From NCBI RefSeq assembly GCF_004769195.1, contig NZ_RQET01000002.1, forward strand, positions 124,001-188,000: a stretch of 64,000 bases of DNA, read 5' to 3'. Of this stretch, positions 56,709 through 64,000 are shown in pieces (position 1 is the stretch's first letter; each line of letters begins with the position of its first letter). The notes under the pieces are model-generated. The model was given only the letters and a program-made list of their open reading frames with translations, was not told where the DNA came from and did no database searches. Both the position numbers and the translations under genes were made by a program. The DNA comes from Leptospira fletcheri (lineage in GTDB: Bacteria; Spirochaetota; Leptospiria; Leptospirales; Leptospiraceae).

Positions 56709-57293
56709 GTGAAACAGATTCGTATCCTTCTTGTCACTTTCCTTCTACTCGGTAACGTTTCCGTTTTTTCGGAAGAAGCTCCTCAGACTCCTTCTGCGGA
56801 AACGCCGACCGCTTCTCCGGAAGAACAATCCTTATCGACGGTGAAAAAATTGGTCGGCTTCATCCGTTTTAAGAAAAACGACAAGGCATTAGCCCTCATC
56901 CACGTCGGCCGTTTTTCCGAACTGCTAGTCGGAAACCACAAAATCACTCCGGCAGAAAGGAAGGACTTCGAAGAAGCCGTAGGAGAATACATCTCAAACA
57001 AGGCCTTTCCGATCGCCGTTCAGTATTTCGACAAGATCGATATCACGTATGAAAAACCGATCCTAAAGGATAAGAAAATCCGGATCGGATCCTCCATTTT
57101 ATACAAAGGCTCCGATCAGATCGCTTTCGCATGGATCCTATCCGAGATAGACGGAAGTTGGTACATTACGGATTTTGAAACGGAAGGAAAGTTGGCCACG
57201 GATATCAATCGTACTAAAAACATAGAACCTTCCCTGAAAAAAAACGGAGTCAAAGAAACGATCCTCTTAGTTCGTAAAGCGGCAAAAAGCTGA
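56709..57293 (+). CDS. MlaC-like (Ttg2D/HpnM-type) periplasmic lipid-binding protein
   Basis: 194 residues from the GTG at 56709; the longer frame lies over the glycosyltransferase gene. Signal peptide (IRILLVTFLLLGNVSVFS). The mature domain has ERKDFEEAVGEYISNK, YFDKIDITYEKP and IDGSWYITDFETEG, in the order of MlaC-type phospholipid carriers. Its stop overlaps the start of an MMPL transporter by 1 base (TGATG), a pairing known for the HpnM/HpnN type. Lipid cargo inferred. Confidence 0.7.
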   Translation: MKQIRILLVTFLLLGNVSVFSEEAPQTPSAETPTASPEEQSLSTVKKLVGFIRFKKNDKALALIHVGRFSELLVGNHKITPAERKDFEEAVGEYISNKAFPIAVQYFDKIDITYEKPILKDKKIRIGSSILYKGSDQIAFAWILSEIDGSWYITDFETEGKLATDINRTKNIEPSLKKNGVKETILLVRKAAKS

Positions 57294-60208
57294 TGAGAAA
57301 ATTCCTTTCTCGAACAACGGACGCGGTTCTGACCCGTCCCGTCACCGCATCGATCTGCCTACTTGCTCTTCTGGGACTATCCGCCTATTATACGACGCGT
57401 CTTTCCATAAACAGCAACAACCTGGAACTGCTTCCGCAAAACAATCCTTCCGTAATCATCACGAGAAAAGTCATAGAGATGGTCGGAGGAAGCGGATTTT
57501 ATACGGTTGTTCTGAAATTCAAAGACGAGAAGGGAATGACGGACCATCTCGCAAAAGCTTTCCGCGCTAAACGGGACGGAAATCAGGAACTCCAAAAGAA
57601 AGAGCTGAATCTCGCCGAGTCGGTCAAACAAAAGAATCTTTCCTATTATAAGGAGAAGGAAAGGATTCTCAAACAGGCCTCCGAAACTTTGGCGAAATCC
57701 TTCTTGGCGGACAAGGAATTCGTCCGTTTCGTCTCTTATCGTTATAATGTTTCTTTTCTACAGGATAGGCTTCCCCTATTCCTCAAAACGGAAGATCTCG
57801 CGGAAATACGCAAACGCGTCAAACGGAAGATCGACGAGGAAGTGGAACGAGCGAATCCTTTCTTCATCAAACTTACCGACGAGGAATACAACCCGGACTT
57901 CACGGATATCGTATCCAAATACCAGAAGCTAGCCAAGCGGGATATATTCGACGAATATAATATATCTCCCGACAAAGGAATGCTTCTCCTTTTGATCAAA
58001 CCTACCGGTTCTTTCGTGGACATAGATTTCGACAAGCGTCTGGACAAAAGAATCCAGTCGATCGTCGCCGATTCCGGCCTGGAAAAGGAAGGTATTTACG
58101 CCGGATACACCGGAACCTACAAGCTGAACCAGGACGACTACGAAACCCTGATCGGCGCCTTAAAACCGATCGGAATCGCTTCGTTTGTGGGGATTACTCT
58201 CCTATTGCTTCTCTTTTTCCGGAACCCTTTGTTCATAGCGATGCTCCTCTTTTCCCTTTTTTCCGGACTCCTGATCACGTTCGGAATCACCGGATTTTTC
58301 ATCGGGGAATTGAACAGCATCACCAGCATTATCGGATCCATCCTGATGGGACTCGGCATCGATTACGGAATCCAATTCCTCTACCGATTCCGGGAGGAAT
58401 TCACCAAGAAACAGGATTTAGTCCGTTCCATTAAGGACACCATTTACCACACAGGAGTCGCCTCGTTAAGCTCCGCATTAACGACTACTTCGGCCTTCGT
58501 CGTACTTTCCTTTTCCGATTTCAGAGGCTTTAGCGAATTCGGAATCATCGCCACCTACGGAACCCTGGTCATCGCGGTCACCATGTACGCCGCCACCGCA
58601 GTTCAGATCACCCTGCTTTTAAAATGGTTCCCCGGACTCTCTCGAGTGTTTTTGTTAAACGAAGCGCAACAGACTCCTTCCGGGATCCTGAGAAAATTCT
58701 ATTCCAGACCGGGACTACTCGCCGCTACGGTTCTGGTTTTCGTACTGGTTTTAGGGGCATTCGCGCCCAAGGTGGAATTCGACGTGAACGGCCGGAACCT
58801 GCTCGTCGAAAATCAGGAATCCGTCAACCTGTACGACGAGATTTCGGACAGATTCGATATCTCATCCGACCCCCAAGCGATCGTAGTGAATACTCTGGAG
58901 GAATCGGAAGCAGTATTCGATTATATGAATCCGGTTCCGGAAAAAATATCCGGTTCCGTCGACCAGGTGGTTTCGCTCTGGAACTTCGTTCCTCCTTACG
59001 GACAACAGGGCGCCAATCGTAAAATCCTGGACCAGATCCAAAAGGACATGAAGCCGGTAAAGTCTGCCTTCTTGAAACCGGAGCAGAGAAAATACCTTCC
59101 CAAAGCCAAGGTTTTCCTTTCCGTCAAGCCGTATGGATACCGGGAAGTCCCGGATTATTTCTCGACGCAATTTACGGAAATTCCCACCTCCAAGGAAAAA
59201 GGGCACCTTGTCTTCCTGTATCCGAAAGTCGCCTTATGGCACGGAGGAAAGCTCCTGGAGTTCTTTGCCGCAGTCGGCCAATTGGAAGTACCGAAAATTT
59301 CCCGCAGGAACCTGAATACGATCCTGTATTCCACTGGAATCGCGGGAAAAGGATTCATCGATCCGGCCAAGGAGAAATATTCCAGAGCGGAAGAAAAGAA
59401 GCTTCTTTCCGCTTTGAACTCCTATTCTAAGGAGAAACTTCTCTCTCTCAAAATTCTACCCGGCACGGTGGACACCATTTTGGAACACCGTCCTTACAAA
59501 AGCGTATCCGAAGTAAGGTCCCTTACGTTCAAGACGAGTACGGCGGGGAGCTTGATGTTATTCGCGAACCTGATCCTGATCGTGCAAAAGGAAGGGTTTG
59601 CCGCCTTCTTTATCACTCTCTTCCTCGTGGTCGTAGTATTAATTCTTTTTTATAGAGCCTTCTTACCTGCGGTACTTTCGTTGATTCCCTTACTTCTCGG
59701 AATTCTTATAACCGTAGGCTTCATGACCTTGATAGGATTGAAGTTGAACTTCATGAACGTCTTGGTATTTCCCGTGGTGATCGGATACGGAATCCAGAAC
59801 GGAATCTATATCTATTACCGTTATCGGGAAGACCACGATATCGTGAGGGCGATGGCAATGGTCGGTCCCGCAGTCATCGCTTCCACCCTCACCACCCTGG
59901 TCGGATGGAGTGCGCTCCTGTTAGCGGACCAACGCGGTTTGCATTCCATCGGAAAAGTGGCGACGATCGGGATCGGCGCCTGCTTGCTGATCGCCTTAAC
60001 CCTATTGCCCGCAATTCTGGAACTCGCATATCGCTCCCGTAAATCCGAAGAATCGGAAACGGTTCCTCTGGGACTCGAATCTGAGGAAGAAGAACCTACC
60101 TTGCCAATTCCCGTCGAACCGGCGCCTCGTGGAGAAATACCCGCGGTTTCCAAAGCCAAAGCCAAGAAAAAATCCGCGAGCAAAACTCCAAAAAAGAAAA
60201 GCCGATGA
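57293..60208 (+). CDS. RND-superfamily MMPL transporter
   Basis: 971 residues. Two repeats, each with one leading helix, a large periplasmic domain and a helix bundle: residues 15-33 and about 280-455, then about 480-500 and about 760-910. Characteristic GLGIDYGIQFLYRFREE in repeat 1 and VVIGYGIQNGIYIYYRYRED in repeat 2. The tail is Lys/Ser-rich (KAKAKKKSASKTPKKKSR). Probably moves lipids with the MlaC-like protein. Family known for hopanoid or mycolate export; cargo here is unknown. Confidence 0.88.
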   Translation: MRKFLSRTTDAVLTRPVTASICLLALLGLSAYYTTRLSINSNNLELLPQNNPSVIITRKVIEMVGGSGFYTVVLKFKDEKGMTDHLAKAFRAKRDGNQELQKKELNLAESVKQKNLSYYKEKERILKQASETLAKSFLADKEFVRFVSYRYNVSFLQDRLPLFLKTEDLAEIRKRVKRKIDEEVERANPFFIKLTDEEYNPDFTDIVSKYQKLAKRDIFDEYNISPDKGMLLLLIKPTGSFVDIDFDKRLDKRIQSIVADSGLEKEGIYAGYTGTYKLNQDDYETLIGALKPIGIASFVGITLLLLLFFRNPLFIAMLLFSLFSGLLITFGITGFFIGELNSITSIIGSILMGLGIDYGIQFLYRFREEFTKKQDLVRSIKDTIYHTGVASLSSALTTTSAFVVLSFSDFRGFSEFGIIATYGTLVIAVTMYAATAVQITLLLKWFPGLSRVFLLNEAQQTPSGILRKFYSRPGLLAATVLVFVLVLGAFAPKVEFDVNGRNLLVENQESVNLYDEISDRFDISSDPQAIVVNTLEESEAVFDYMNPVPEKISGSVDQVVSLWNFVPPYGQQGANRKILDQIQKDMKPVKSAFLKPEQRKYLPKAKVFLSVKPYGYREVPDYFSTQFTEIPTSKEKGHLVFLYPKVALWHGGKLLEFFAAVGQLEVPKISRRNLNTILYSTGIAGKGFIDPAKEKYSRAEEKKLLSALNSYSKEKLLSLKILPGTVDTILEHRPYKSVSEVRSLTFKTSTAGSLMLFANLILIVQKEGFAAFFITLFLVVVVLILFYRAFLPAVLSLIPLLLGILITVGFMTLIGLKLNFMNVLVFPVVIGYGIQNGIYIYYRYREDHDIVRAMAMVGPAVIASTLTTLVGWSALLLADQRGLHSIGKVATIGIGACLLIALTLLPAILELAYRSRKSEESETVPLGLESEEEEPTLPIPVEPAPRGEIPAVSKAKAKKKSASKTPKKKSR

Positions 60209-60801
60209 ACCTATACCGAAAACGAATCCTTTCTCTAGTATTTCTTTTACTCCTAGCGGTTTCCAACTGCACGGTGAGTTACGTGAAAGAGTCTCCCGAT
60301 CTTACGAAATCTCTGGCTCGATTCAAACGGTTGGTGGTCGTGATGGATCCCAAGTCCACGTTGGGTTCGGCGGAATCCAAAATGGCGAAAGCGATGTCGG
60401 AGCAATATCTAGCCCACCACCGGGAATTCATCGTTTATCCCAATCCTAAAAATTCGGGGGAAACCTGTACGGAAATCCCAGGAAAGGCCCAAGGAATTTT
60501 TCTACTCAAGATGAGCGAGGAAATCTCCGGTTCTAAAATCAAACTCTCCGCTCTAGGACAGTTGAAAAGTTGCCCCGGCAATTCCGTATTGTGGGAAGCC
60601 TTAGCCTCCTCCTCTTATTCCACGACCGGAGAAGAAGAGCAGTCTTTACGAAAGACTTATATTCAGAAATTCGGCGAGTCCGTCGGTCCCAAGGCGGCTC
60701 CCTATTATCATTTGCTCAGAGCCCTATTCGACGAAATTACCGGCCCGGTATTAAACGAAGCGGAACAGGACGAAAAGATCGAGATAGAATCCCAAACCTG
60801 A
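60205..60801 (+). CDS. MXAN_6521/LA_1396-family lipoprotein
   Basis: 198 residues, ATGA overlap with the transporter. Leader ending LAVSNC, a lipoprotein signal. The body (FKRLVVVMDPKSTLGSAES, MSEQYLAHHREFIVYPN, GIFLLKMSEEISG) agrees with the family as I recall it from Leptospira and myxobacteria; I could not check. Probably the outer-membrane component or partner of the MlaC/MMPL system, given the tight coupling. Confidence 0.65.
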   Translation: MNLYRKRILSLVFLLLLAVSNCTVSYVKESPDLTKSLARFKRLVVVMDPKSTLGSAESKMAKAMSEQYLAHHREFIVYPNPKNSGETCTEIPGKAQGIFLLKMSEEISGSKIKLSALGQLKSCPGNSVLWEALASSSYSTTGEEEQSLRKTYIQKFGESVGPKAAPYYHLLRALFDEITGPVLNEAEQDEKIEIESQT

Positions 60802-60839
60802 ATTCGAATAGTGTTCGGTATGAATCCGAAAACTTCTTC

Positions 60840-60898
60840 TTGACCTGAATCACTTCTGCGTTCGTATAAACTCTCCGGGAAATGACCCGGAGAAGGAG
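60840..60898 (+). promoter_or_regulatory. promoter and leader hairpin before the DUF1145-like gene
   Basis: TTGACC (60840-60845) and TATAAA (60865-60870) with a long 19-base spacer. Then CTCCGGG (60873-60879) pairs perfectly with CCCGGAG (60886-60892), followed at once by the AAGGAG ribosome site. It could shape translation; evidence is sequence only. Confidence 0.35.
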
Positions 60899-60908
60899 TT
60901 CTACAGCA

Positions 60909-61175
60909 ATGATCTTGGTTTCTAAAGTAATTACGGGACTTTTTTGGTTTCTTTGGTTTTCCGTACTCTTCCAAGCGATCCGAATTTTTCCTCAACTCGA
61001 CGGCTGGATCGTGCTTGCAGGTTGGGTGATTTTAGGTCTACACGTTTTGGAAACCGGAATCTACTCGATTCGCGCCCCGCAAAGAGGAGGATTCCGATTG
61101 AACGATGCGGTTCAAGTTTTGTTGTTCGGAGTTTTCCATCTGATTCCCGTAAGTTTTTCCGACAAGAAAGAATAA
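60909..61175 (+). CDS. small membrane protein, DUF1145-like
   Basis: 88 residues with three hydrophobic segments (VITGLFWFLWFSVLF, WIVLAGWVILGLHVLE and VLLFGVFHLIPV). The length and layout resemble DUF1145 proteins, whose function is unknown. The ATG at 60909 is preceded by AAGGAG. It stands apart from the MMPL operon by a 107-base gap with its own promoter candidate. Confidence 0.55.
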   Translation: MILVSKVITGLFWFLWFSVLFQAIRIFPQLDGWIVLAGWVILGLHVLETGIYSIRAPQRGGFRLNDAVQVLLFGVFHLIPVSFSDKKE

Positions 61176-61211
61176 CGGAACGGAAGTCGCGCACGAAAAC
61201 GCCGGAGTGAA

Positions 61212-61685
61212 TCATCTTTCGGATTCATCCGGCCGATTCAAAACGTAACCGATCTCGGGAGACAAGGGCATCTTACTCTTTACGAAGACTCCGCTCCCGC
61301 GAGCAGCCTCCTTGCCTCTCGAATCGTATAATACGGATTCGGCGATGATCTGGTTTCCTAGATTCTGTAGAACTTTCCCCCGCGCAGTCATAAATCCGTC
61401 TTTGATCGCCCGAGTTAGCTGGAGTTGGAATGTAAGCGTAAGCACAAAGACTTCCGTCACGATCGAATTCGCCGCAAAAAAAGCCGCATCATCCAGTGCC
61501 TTAAAATAAACGGATCCATGAACGGACCGCGCCGCATGAAAGAAATCCTCTCGAACCGGAATTTCCACTTCCGCCTCCATCCGGGAGATCCTGATTGTGG
61601 GTTTGAAAAAACCGTTAATCGGCGCTTTTCCATGATACATATTTTCCAGTTTGCGGTAGTGCTCGTCCCAGATCGTGTCGCTCAT
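61212..61685 (-). CDS. hotdog-fold thioesterase (PaaI-like)
   Basis: 157 residues with the hotdog helix region VHGSVYFKALDDAAFFAAN, then VLTLTFQLQLTRAIKDG. Hotdog proteins of this type hydrolyse acyl-CoA thioesters. The general acid/base set is partly visible (DD in the helix). It lies 8 bases after the TetR gene on the same strand and is probably regulated with it. Confidence 0.8.
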   Translation of the reverse strand: MSDTIWDEHYRKLENMYHGKAPINGFFKPTIRISRMEAEVEIPVREDFFHAARSVHGSVYFKALDDAAFFAANSIVTEVFVLTLTFQLQLTRAIKDGFMTARGKVLQNLGNQIIAESVLYDSRGKEAARGSGVFVKSKMPLSPEIGYVLNRPDESER

Positions 61686-61693
61686 AAATCTCC

Positions 61694-62266
61694 CTATTTT
61701 AACGTCGCGAATTTTTCGCGAATCAACTTACGTACATGTAACGCAAGTTCCTTGTTTTTCAACGAATGCGTAGCCCAATTATAACTCACTACGAGCGCGA
61801 TCACTTGATCGGCAAATTCGGCTCCGCTAGACTTGGAGCCCTTCCGTTCCTCGCTCAATTCGGCCGCCATAAATCTCCGGAAAAGATTGAAGAGTCTCCG
61901 GATCTCACCGTTCACGGTTTCTCCTAGGGAATCCCCTTCCATGGAAACCCGTCCGAAAAAACAACCTCCGGGAAAGACTTTCCCGTCCACATACTGGATC
62001 CAAGACTCGCAAAATGCCCGAGCTCTCGCCGTTCCGGACGGCTTTTTTCTAGCGGGTTGAATGACGTGCTCGCTAAAAACACCCATTGCATATCGGATCG
62101 TTTCGATTTGCAGCGCCTCTTTTGAACCGAAAGGACCGTGCAGGCCTGCCTTACTCATGCCGATCGACTTCGCCAGTTTGCCTATCGTAAGATCGTTGAG
62201 TCCGTGCAAGGAGGCATAGTCCGCCGCAGCTGCCAGGATCTTTTTTCGGGAATCGGCGATTTCCAT
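61694..62266 (-). CDS. TetR-family transcriptional regulator
   Basis: 190 residues from the ATG at 62266. The N-terminal HTH is DSRKKILAAAADYASLHGLNDLTIGKLAKSIGMSKAGLHGPFGSKEAL (in parts), with GLHGPF in place of the common GLYRHF. The C-terminal ligand domain has an aromatic and Cys pocket (CESWIQYVDGKVFPGGCFF). Two palindromes in the divergent gap fit its operator. Likely autoregulated and controls the thioesterase and the divergent membrane protein. Confidence 0.85.
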   Translation of the reverse strand: MEIADSRKKILAAAADYASLHGLNDLTIGKLAKSIGMSKAGLHGPFGSKEALQIETIRYAMGVFSEHVIQPARKKPSGTARARAFCESWIQYVDGKVFPGGCFFGRVSMEGDSLGETVNGEIRRLFNLFRRFMAAELSEERKGSKSSGAEFADQVIALVVSYNWATHSLKNKELALHVRKLIREKFATLK

Positions 62267-62318
62267 CTTTTTTTCAAGATTGCATCCGCCAAAAAAGAAC
62301 CACAAGAAAAAAACCGTA

Positions 62319-62328
62319 CGAACGTTCG
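62319..62328. promoter_or_regulatory. palindromic operator candidate 1 (TetR)
   Basis: CGAACGTTCG is a perfect 10-bp palindrome between the divergent tetR and membrane-protein genes. The same core recurs 37 bases away, so a TetR dimer site is likely. Confidence 0.55.
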
Positions 62329-62354
62329 GAAGATATGCATTTTTAGATTTACGA

Positions 62355-62366
62355 ACGAACGTTCGT
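62355..62366. promoter_or_regulatory. palindromic operator candidate 2 (TetR)
   Basis: ACGAACGTTCGT is a perfect 12-bp palindrome with the same core, 21 bases before the ATG of the divergent membrane protein. A CGAA repeat on its left gives extra half-site similarity. Confidence 0.6.
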
Positions 62367-62386
62367 ACTCTATACTTTCAAAGACT

Positions 62387-62878
62387 ATGGAACCTAAATA
62401 TTATTTTCTTTTGGCTTCGACTATGGGAGCGATCGCTTCTACATTACTTGTCAAGGATGTCCTTTTGCCGAGAGGTAAAGGAAACTTTACGAAAACCCTA
62501 CAAGGTTTACTGCTCGTGCATGTCTTCCGTTTTGTAGGAATGTCCATGTACATACCGAATGTGGTAGGTCCGGAAATGCCCCAGGCTTTCGTTTTCCCCG
62601 CCGTATGGGGGGATTTTGTCGCCGCCTTGTTGGCATTATCCTCTTATCTTCTACTTTCGCGCGGTTCGAGGCTGGCGATACCGGCGGTTTGGATCTTTAA
62701 TATCGAAGGCTTCGTCGACCTACTCTATGCTGCCGTCCAGGCCTTAACTCTACATATAGCCGCTCATGTCGGGTTGATGTTCGTTATTTTCACCGCGTAT
62801 GCGCCTTTGCTGGTGGTGATTCATATTACGGTATTCCGTTTACTCTTGCGCAAACGGGATACCGGTAAGACCGAATAA
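62387..62878 (+). CDS. membrane protein of unknown function under TetR control
   Basis: 163 residues with about five hydrophobic segments (YFLLASTMGAIASTLLV, TLQGLLLVHVFRFVGMSMY, WGDFVAALLALSSYLLLS, LLYAAVQALTLHIAAH, LMFVIFTAYAPLLVVIHI). No catalytic motif was recognised. The ATG at 62387 is used; the longer frame runs antisense over tetR. It is likely repressed by the divergent TetR. Role unknown. Confidence 0.65.
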   Translation: MEPKYYFLLASTMGAIASTLLVKDVLLPRGKGNFTKTLQGLLLVHVFRFVGMSMYIPNVVGPEMPQAFVFPAVWGDFVAALLALSSYLLLSRGSRLAIPAVWIFNIEGFVDLLYAAVQALTLHIAAHVGLMFVIFTAYAPLLVVIHITVFRLLLRKRDTGKTE

Positions 62879-62924
62879 GAAATACGAGTACTCAGAAACG
62901 GGTCGCTCTACGGATGTCGACCCG

Positions 62925-63842
62925 TCACTGAACCTTAGGCAATGCCCCGAGGATTTCTCCGTATTCTCTCGCCATATTCCGGACGATTTCACCCGCGGGA
63001 AGCACGGAGTCGATCTGGGCCACTCCTTGACCTGCAGACCAGATGTCCTTCCATCTCTTGAATTCCTGGTCTATACTCATGGAACGGTTCGCATGAAAAT
63101 CGTCTCCCGCCTTTTCCACCGACCGCTTCAACCAATTGGCGGGGATTCCCGAGATCTTTTCTGTATAAACGATCTCCTCCGGAGGAGAGTCCACGATCAT
63201 TTGCTTGTATTCCTCGGAAGCGGCGGCTTCTTGAGAGGCGATCAAACGGGTTCCGATATAGACCGCATCCGCACCTAGGGAAAGTGCAGCCGCCATTTGC
63301 TGGCCGCCACTGATCGCCCCGGCGGCAAGAACGGGAAGACCGACTTCCTTTTTCAGGTACGGAATCAGACTAAAAGGAGAAATCGCTCCTGCATGACCTC
63401 CCGCTCCCTGCGCTACGGCCACCAATGCATCGGCTCCCGACTTGGCTACGATGTTCGCGTGTTTCAGAGTCGTCACGTCGCAGAACACTTTCGTACCTAC
63501 AGACTTAGCTTCCCCCACGATGCTTCTCGGGCTTCCCAAGCTCGTAATGATCAATTCCACTTTGAACTCCAGCAAAAGTTCGAAATGTTTGGCCCAATTC
63601 GGATTGTGGTCCTTATGAAGAATCAAGTTAACACCGATAGGTTTTTTAGTTCTAGAACGGATTTCTTCCAATCCCCTTCTTAACTCTTCTATCGTCCTGT
63701 AATTTTGGGAAGGGAAAGTTCCCATTCCTCCCGCTTCCGAAACGGCTACGACCAAATCGGGATAAGAGACCAAAAACATGGGTGCTCCGATGATCGGCAA
63801 GTCGATCCGAAGCATATCTGTGATGGGAGTACGTATTTTCAT
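62925..63842 (-). CDS. nitronate monooxygenase (2-nitropropane dioxygenase family)
   Basis: A cytoplasmic FMN-binding TIM barrel of about 305 residues. The signatures PIIGAPMFLVSYPDLVVAVSEAGGMGTFPS (in parts), QGAGGHAGAISPFSLI (the FMN and catalytic His segment) and LGADAVYIGTRLIAS (phosphate loop) are clear. It oxidises nitronates or may act as an NAD(P)H-dependent flavin oxidoreductase. The ATG at 63842 has GGAAAG upstream; an ATG at 63860 is an alternative. Confidence 0.88.
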   Translation of the reverse strand: MKIRTPITDMLRIDLPIIGAPMFLVSYPDLVVAVSEAGGMGTFPSQNYRTIEELRRGLEEIRSRTKKPIGVNLILHKDHNPNWAKHFELLLEFKVELIITSLGSPRSIVGEAKSVGTKVFCDVTTLKHANIVAKSGADALVAVAQGAGGHAGAISPFSLIPYLKKEVGLPVLAAGAISGGQQMAAALSLGADAVYIGTRLIASQEAAASEEYKQMIVDSPPEEIVYTEKISGIPANWLKRSVEKAGDDFHANRSMSIDQEFKRWKDIWSAGQGVAQIDSVLPAGEIVRNMAREYGEILGALPKVQ

Positions 63843-63926
63843 AGAAGAGATGCTTTCCATGCCGTGCTGCTGAATCCATCTTTTTTTTCTCGCAGTCCGG
63901 AAATCGAATGTTACTCTGGGTTCGAT

Positions 63927-64000
63927 ATGATCGTAACCGTCTCTTCCTATAAAATCCTTCCCGAAAAAATCGACGAGTTCCGGGAAATCAGCACGGAACT
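63927..64000 (+). CDS. partial CDS, probable antibiotic-biosynthesis-monooxygenase-fold protein
   Basis: The open frame from the ATG at 63927 runs off the window. The visible residues MIVTVSSYKILPEKIDEFRE are typical of the first strand and helix of ABM-domain proteins (quinol monooxygenases), where VxxYKVKPGKxxEF is common. It is divergent from the nitronate monooxygenase and the two may share a promoter region. The call rests on about 24 residues. Confidence 0.45.
   Translation, partial: MIVTVSSYKILPEKIDEFREISTE

Noticed and set aside
1..64000. tRNA, rRNA, CRISPR, insertion sequences, prophage
   Set aside because: I looked for these in the gaps and at repeat scale and saw no supporting signal; a covariance-model scan was not possible here.

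Overview
The window reads as a chromosomal segment of a spirochaete of the Leptospira lineage, probably a mid-GC member. The case is indirect. There are many lipoproteins with loose spirochaetal lipoboxes. One lipoprotein resembles what I recall as the MXAN_6521/LA_1396 family. An imelysin-like lipoprotein sits beside a TonB-dependent receptor, and many products look like leptospiral conserved hypotheticals. I saw no rRNA, tRNA, CRISPR array, insertion sequence or prophage. Genes are dense, often joined by ATGA or GTGA overlaps, and GTG and TTG starts are common.

Layout. 0-9 kb: truA with two envelope genes; a PfkB kinase; a coupled minus-strand set (TonB-C membrane protein, PrsW-like protease, PrmA); glycyl-tRNA synthetase. 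9-15 kb: a metzincin-like lipoprotein, a GNAT enzyme, a receiver-ATPase signalling protein, a lipoprotein and a K+-type membrane pyrophosphatase with a clear terminator. 15-24 kb: TPR, HExxH and small lipoprotein genes, an alpha/beta hydrolase with a DUF4105 protein, a DUF3015 pair, and a TrmA-family RNA methyltransferase. 24-32 kb: a SpoIID-like lipoprotein, a LolD/FtsX-type ABC pair, hypotheticals, pyrE and a front-rank fatty-acid desaturase.

32-45.4 kb is the most distinctive part. Two versions of the circularly permuted ATP-grasp / alpha-E / transglutaminase module lie on the minus strand. One has separate ATP-grasp and alpha-E genes plus a 1099-residue transglutaminase-DUF2126 protein. 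The other has an ATP-grasp-alpha-E fusion plus a short transglutaminase. Between them is an iron-type operon (imelysin-like lipoprotein and TonB-dependent receptor) preceded by two Fur-box-like sequences. These modules are predicted peptide-forming and peptide-processing systems of unknown product.

46-49.3 kb is an arsenic operon (ArsR, ACR3, LMWP-type arsenate reductase) ending in an uncharacterised ATP-grasp enzyme whose start overlaps the reductase. 49.3-52.5 kb holds six tightly packed lipoprotein genes, four of them TRL-like paralogues. 52.5-64 kb holds a saccharopine-dehydrogenase-like oxidoreductase, a sterol-desaturase-family hydroxylase, two glycosyltransferases of the types annotated with arsenosugar synthesis, an MlaC-like/MMPL/lipoprotein lipid-transport operon, a hotdog thioesterase with a TetR regulator and palindromic operators, a nitronate monooxygenase, and the first codons of a probable monooxygenase-fold protein at the right edge.
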